This document shows positions 60,702 to 64,000 of a stretch of 64,000 nucleotides of DNA, piece after piece. The DNA is from Gammaproteobacteria bacterium RIFCSPHIGHO2_02_FULL_42_43 (GTDB taxonomy: Bacteria > Pseudomonadota > Gammaproteobacteria > Coxiellales > Coxiellaceae): the NCBI GenBank assembly GCA_001801425.1, contig MGXR01000006.1:62001-126000 (forward strand), given 5' to 3'. The position numbers and the translations under genes were made by a program. How positions within the stretch are numbered: the stretch's first letter is position 1; each line of letters begins with the position of its first letter. A model generated the notes under the pieces. The model did not search any database. It saw only the letters and a program-made list of their open reading frames with translations, and was not told the origin of the DNA.

Positions 60702-61124
60702 ATGTCGATTTGGAAAATGCCAATTAATCACGAATTATTGAAGACGCGATCTGCGAAGACGTTTGTGGAATTCATTGGTATCGAATTTACGGAAATTGGG
60801 GATGATTATTTAAAAGCGTGCCTGCCGGTTGATCATCGCACCAAACAGCCGTTGGGATTTTTAAATGGCGGTGTGTCGGCAGCCCTTGCAGAGTCCGTTG
60901 CGAGCACTGCGGCGAACTATTGTGTTGATCAGGAAAAATGTTATTGCGTTGGTCTGGAAATTAATGCCAATCATTTGCGCCCCGCAACCGATGGCTTTGT
61001 GACCGCGACTGCAAAACCGCTGCATTTAGGCGCTAAAACGCAGGTGTGGGAAATTAAAATTGTTAATGATCAAGACAAATTAGTCTGCATTTCTCGTATG
61101 ACCATGGCGGTGGTGGGGCGGTAA
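60702..61124 (+). CDS. Hotdog-fold acyl-CoA thioesterase (MenI/YdiI-like)
   Basis: A 140-aa hotdog thioesterase closely resembling YdiI/MenI. GIEFTEIGDDYLKACLPVDH, RTKQPLGFLNGGVSAALAES (catalytic Glu in ALAES), CVGLEINANHLRPATDG and KPLHLGAKTQVWEIKI are family blocks. The E. coli protein hydrolyses 1,4-dihydroxy-2-naphthoyl-CoA in menaquinone synthesis. No other men genes are present here, so the physiological substrate may be another acyl-CoA. The start at 60702 (MSIWKMPIN) matches the family; an in-frame upstream extension to 60585 overlaps the divergent gene. Confidence 0.88.
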   Translation: MSIWKMPINHELLKTRSAKTFVEFIGIEFTEIGDDYLKACLPVDHRTKQPLGFLNGGVSAALAESVASTAANYCVDQEKCYCVGLEINANHLRPATDGFVTATAKPLHLGAKTQVWEIKIVNDQDKLVCISRMTMAVVGR

Positions 61125-61187
61125 TGGCGTTGTGTCATCGCGATATCTTCTGGCATACTACAACATTAAATTAAATAGGATGGTGTT

Positions 61188-62702
61188 GTGTCAACTTTAC
61201 CCCCAGAAACGCCCGTCTCAGCAGAAGATGAAAATCAACAAATCGCGCAACGTAAATCGAAATTAACGGAATTGCGTGAGCGCGCAGAGGCATATCCCAA
61301 CGATTTTGCACGCGACACATTGGCGATGGATATTCATCGCAATTACGAAGCATTTGGTCATGATGCATTGATTGCGAAAAACGTTCGCGTAACGGTGGCA
61401 GGGCGCATGATGACGCGTCGCGTGATGGGAAAAGCGTCGTTTGCGCATTTGCAAGATATGTCCGGAAAAATTCAGGTGTATGTGGCACGTGATGAATTGC
61501 CAGAAGGTGTGTACGAACATTTTAAACATTGGGATTTGGGTGATATTGTTGGCGCGAGTGGCATTATTTTTAAAACGAAAACGGGTGAGCTTTCAATCAA
61601 AGTAGATCAACTGCGATTGCTGACCAAATCACTGCGGCCGTTGCCTGATAAGTATCATGGATTAGCAGATCAAGAGCAGCGTTTTCGTCAGCGTTATGTC
61701 GATTTGATTGTGAATGAAGATGCGCGCCGCATTTTTTTGATTCGTTCCAAATTGGTGGCGATGGTGAGACGATTTTTGGATGATCACGGATTTATGGAAG
61801 TGGAAACGCCAATGATGCAAACACAAGCGGGCGGCGCTGCGGCAAAACCCTTTAAAACGCATCACAATGCGATGGATATGGAATTATTTTTACGTATCGC
61901 ACCGGAATTGTATTTGAAACGCTTGGTTGTGGGTGGATTTGAAAAAGTATATGAGATTAATCGCAATTTTCGTAACGAAGGAATCTCGACACGTCACAAT
62001 CCTGAATTCACTATGTTGGAATTTTATCAGGCATACGCAACGTATCATGATTTGATGGATTTTACCGAAAATTTATTTCGATATTTAGCCGAAAAAGTAT
62101 TGGGGCAAACGCAAATCACTTATCAAGGCACCGTGATTGATTTTTCAAAACCCTTTGCGCGCATGACATTACTTGAATCAATTACGCATGCACATCCCGA
62201 CATTCAAAAAAAAGAATTAGAAAATTTATCATCCGCAAAAAAATTAGCAGAGAAATATAAAATCGATTTGTTTCCGAGCATGCAATTGGGTGCGGTGCAA
62301 TTGGCGTTATTTGAAAAATTGGTGGAGCGCGACTTAAAACAACCGACATTCATTACAGAATATCCCGCGGAAGTATCACCGCTTGCGCGCGCCAACGATC
62401 AAAATTCATTTATCACGGATCGTTTTGAATTTTTTGCGGGTGGACAAGAAATTGCGAATGGATTTTCAGAATTAAATGACCCGGAAGATCAAGCTGCGCG
62501 TTTTGAAGCGCAATCCAAAGCGCGCGATGCTGGCGATGCGGAAGCCATGCCGTTTGATCACGACTACATTACAGCGCTCGAATATGGCTTGCCGCCAACA
62601 GCGGGCGAGGGCATCGGCATTGATCGATTGGTGATGTTGTTTGCCGATTGCGCGTCGATTCGTGATGTAATTTTATTTCCCTTATTAAGGCCGAAAATAT
62701 AA
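61188..62702 (+). CDS. lysS: Lysyl-tRNA synthetase, class II
   Basis: A 504-aa enzyme that charges tRNA-Lys. The N-terminal OB domain (about 60-150) contains [20 protein letters not shown]. Class II motif 1 is in [20 protein letters not shown], motif 2 in [20 protein letters not shown], and motif 3 in [20 protein letters not shown]. The start is GTG at 61188 with TAGGA 7 bp upstream; the ATG at 61180 is out of frame. The stop overlaps the next ATG (TAATG). Confidence 0.97.
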   Translation: MSTLPPETPVSAEDENQQIAQRKSKLTELRERAEAYPNDFARDTLAMDIHRNYEAFGHDALIAKNVRVTVAGRMMTRRVMGKASFAHLQDMSGKIQVYVARDELPEGVYEHFKHWDLGDIVGASGIIFKTKTGELSIKVDQLRLLTKSLRPLPDKYHGLADQEQRFRQRYVDLIVNEDARRIFLIRSKLVAMVRRFLDDHGFMEVETPMMQTQAGGAAAKPFKTHHNAMDMELFLRIAPELYLKRLVVGGFEKVYEINRNFRNEGISTRHNPEFTMLEFYQAYATYHDLMDFTENLFRYLAEKVLGQTQITYQGTVIDFSKPFARMTLLESITHAHPDIQKKELENLSSAKKLAEKYKIDLFPSMQLGAVQLALFEKLVERDLKQPTFITEYPAEVSPLARANDQNSFITDRFEFFAGGQEIANGFSELNDPEDQAARFEAQSKARDAGDAEAMPFDHDYITALEYGLPPTAGEGIGIDRLVMLFADCASIRDVILFPLLRPKI

Positions 62703-63025
62703 TGGTGTTTAAAATTAACTGGAAGCGACGCTTAGCGAAATTTTTAAAGCATCAGCCGGGGCAGCGATTTCAGCATTATTATCATCTCATCAACCGAAAA
62801 ATTAATCACAATATCTACATGAAAGTTGTGCTCTGCGCGATTGGCGTGATTTCATTTTTAATTGGAATCGTTTTATTATTTATACCAGGCCCTGGATTAT
62901 TATTTATTCTGATTGGCATTATTTTATTTTGTTTGATTTCGCATCGTTTTTCATTGTTTTTAGATCGCACGGAAGAAAAAATTCGGCATTGGGTTGAGAG
63001 ATACCAAAATGGAACACCAAAGTAA
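62702..63025 (+). CDS. Small PGPGW-type membrane protein
   Basis: A 107-aa protein. A basic N-terminus (about 45 residues) precedes two helices (YMKVVLCAIGVISFLIGIVL and LLFILIGIILFCLISHRFSL) separated by FIPGPGL, the mark of the PGPGW transmembrane family. The role is unknown. The ATG at 62702 overlaps the lysS stop, so it is translated from the lysS message. It overlaps the next gene by 17 bp. The charged C-terminus (RTEEKIRHWVERY) is probably cytoplasmic. Confidence 0.82.
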   Translation: MVFKINWKRRLAKFLKHQPGQRFQHYYHLINRKINHNIYMKVVLCAIGVISFLIGIVLLFIPGPGLLFILIGIILFCLISHRFSLFLDRTEEKIRHWVERYQNGTPK

Positions 63026-63899
63026 TTTGCAAAAATCTTTTTGGTTCATGATCATTTCATCTCTGGCTGGTGCGTTCATCGCGGTTTCAATGAAAGCGCT
63101 ATCTTCTCATGTGTCGGTTACCGTGATTTTCTTTTTTACGCGCGTATTATTATTGGTTGGCGCGATACCCACCGTCATCAAACATAAACGCAGCTTGTTG
63201 CAATCTGATAGTAAATTGATAATTGCTTTTATTTCTATTTTTTATATCGCAGCGTTGTATTGTTATTTTTATTCTCTAACCATGATTCCCATGTCGATTT
63301 CCAGTTTATTTATCAATTCATCCCCGTTGTACGTTCCGCTGATGGCTTATTTTATTTTGAGTGATCCTTCAGTAAAATCAAAAAAATTATGGATGGCGAT
63401 GCTGATCAGTTTTGTCGGTGTTTGTTTGATTTTAACGCCACACGGAAAAACAAATTATTCTTTGTTTGGTATGTCGATTGCATTTTTATCCGGTTTATTG
63501 TTAGCGCTGTGGCAGGTGTTAACGAAAAAAACAACGGGCAATGAAACTGCAGAGCGCATCGCTTTTTTTCAAATGATCACAAGCATTGTGCTGACATTTT
63601 TTCCAGCCGTTTATATTATTTCGCAGCACGGCGCGCATTATCTCGACAGTTTGTGGACGGTGAGAAATTTTAGCATGCTACTTTTAGCTGGCATTTGCAG
63701 CTGGATTTATCAGCTTTATCGCACAAAAGCGATGACATACGCGTCGGTTTCTTTCGCGATGCCGTTTGGATATTCCGGTGTTATTTTTGTGGGATTATCG
63801 GATTGGGTATTTTGGAGCGTGATGCCAAGTTGGATCAGCATGATTGGCATGGGCTTGGTGATTGCGGGGGTTGTATTTTTGCTCAGAAGCTTCCGCTGA
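63009..63899 (+). CDS. EamA/DMT-family transporter
   Basis: A 296-aa inner-membrane protein with ten predicted helices in two EamA repeats. The first repeat includes AALYCYFYSLTMIPMSISSL and FINSSPLYVPLMAYFILSD; the second includes YQLYRTKAMTYASVSFAMPF with GYSGVIFVGLSDWVFW. The ATG at 63009 (MEHQSNLQKSFWF) overlaps the PGPGW gene; an in-frame start at 62994 is possible. It ends the lysS operon. The substrate is unknown. It is only distantly similar to the EamA protein at 14039-14929. Confidence 0.88.
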   Translation: MEHQSNLQKSFWFMIISSLAGAFIAVSMKALSSHVSVTVIFFFTRVLLLVGAIPTVIKHKRSLLQSDSKLIIAFISIFYIAALYCYFYSLTMIPMSISSLFINSSPLYVPLMAYFILSDPSVKSKKLWMAMLISFVGVCLILTPHGKTNYSLFGMSIAFLSGLLLALWQVLTKKTTGNETAERIAFFQMITSIVLTFFPAVYIISQHGAHYLDSLWTVRNFSMLLLAGICSWIYQLYRTKAMTYASVSFAMPFGYSGVIFVGLSDWVFWSVMPSWISMIGMGLVIAGVVFLLRSFR

Positions 63900-63900
63900 G

Positions 63901-64000
63901 GATGAAATTTTCGTCTTTGAGCGATCTTGAACGATAATTTTTTTCGAAAATGCTCAAGAACTTCTCTGTCAACTGCGCTTTTTCATACTCGAGGGGAGGT
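63901..64000. repeat. Third copy of the TCGAAAATGCTCA hairpin element, cut by the window end
   Basis: GAAATTTTCGTCTTTGAGCG, then ATAATTTTTTTCGAAAATGC and CTGTCAACTGCGCTTTTTCA, correspond to the left arm and core of the element at 22206-22329 with about 80% identity by eye. The right arm would lie beyond the window. It begins right after the EamA stop. Confidence 0.75.

Overview
The window reads as chromosome of an AT-rich (about 40% G+C) gammaproteobacterium, most plausibly of the order Legionellales (Coxiellaceae-like). This is inferred from gene content: standard gammaproteobacterial housekeeping genes (lspA-ispH-waaF, cyoABCD, lpxC, ubiG, sohB, prfB with its programmed frameshift, lysS) sit beside features typical of host-associated relatives. 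These include a eukaryote-like mitochondrial-carrier protein, very large orphan proteins resembling secreted effectors, many amino-acid and peptide transporters, and abundant small palindromic repeats. No rRNA operon, prophage or CRISPR array was seen. One intact tRNA gene, tRNA-Lys(TTT), is present.

Layout. 1-2.2 kb: end of lspA, ispH, a small zinc protein and waaF in one overlapping operon. 2.4-4.2 kb: a 592-aa orphan. 4.2-5.1 kb: a REP-associated tyrosine transposase (RAYT) set in its own repeat clusters. 5.1-10.9 kb: an AddA/AddB-like helicase-nuclease pair. 10.9-14.9 kb: a DnaA-box cluster, a stand-alone parB, a periplasmic phosphatase, a porin and an exporter. 15-15.8 kb: a DUF559 nuclease gene inside a second palindromic repeat family. 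15.9-22.2 kb: a POT-like transporter, the mitochondrial carrier protein, gph, ubiG, a zinc exporter, sohB and a membrane protein. 22.4-30.1 kb: a glutamate-synthase-like flavoprotein, a 28-aa cysteine-rich peptide, a membrane protein, cyoABCD and lpxC. 30.1-38.4 kb: a hairpin array, secreted proteins, an AraC regulator, tRNA-Lys with displaced tRNA fragments and an AbiEii remnant, a tandem GrpB protein, a minor pilin, a dicarboxylate/glutamate symporter and CsaA.

38.4-55.5 kb is the accessory core. It holds acetyltransferase genes (one broken), four AAA ATPase/DUF4143 genes, three of them with clear upstream palindromes, a second RAYT killed by an in-frame TGA and bracketed by a third repeat family, a PspC-MFS pair, a LuxR regulator, a 1337-aa orphan with a 276-aa partner, an IS5-type MITE and an ATP-grasp ligase. 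55.6-64 kb returns to core genes: prfB, an APC permease, vapBC, a POT peptide transporter, a thioesterase and lysS with two membrane-protein genes.

The recurring theme is small palindromic DNA. Three palindrome families each surround their own DNA-processing gene (RAYT, RAYT, DUF559 nuclease), and several MITE-like hairpin elements sit directly against start or stop codons of core genes (ubiG, lpxC, the addA-like gene). The best candidates for undescribed biology are the DUF559/palindrome pairing, the operator-bearing AAA-DUF4143 paralogues, and the orphan effector-like proteins. Functions given for those are inference.
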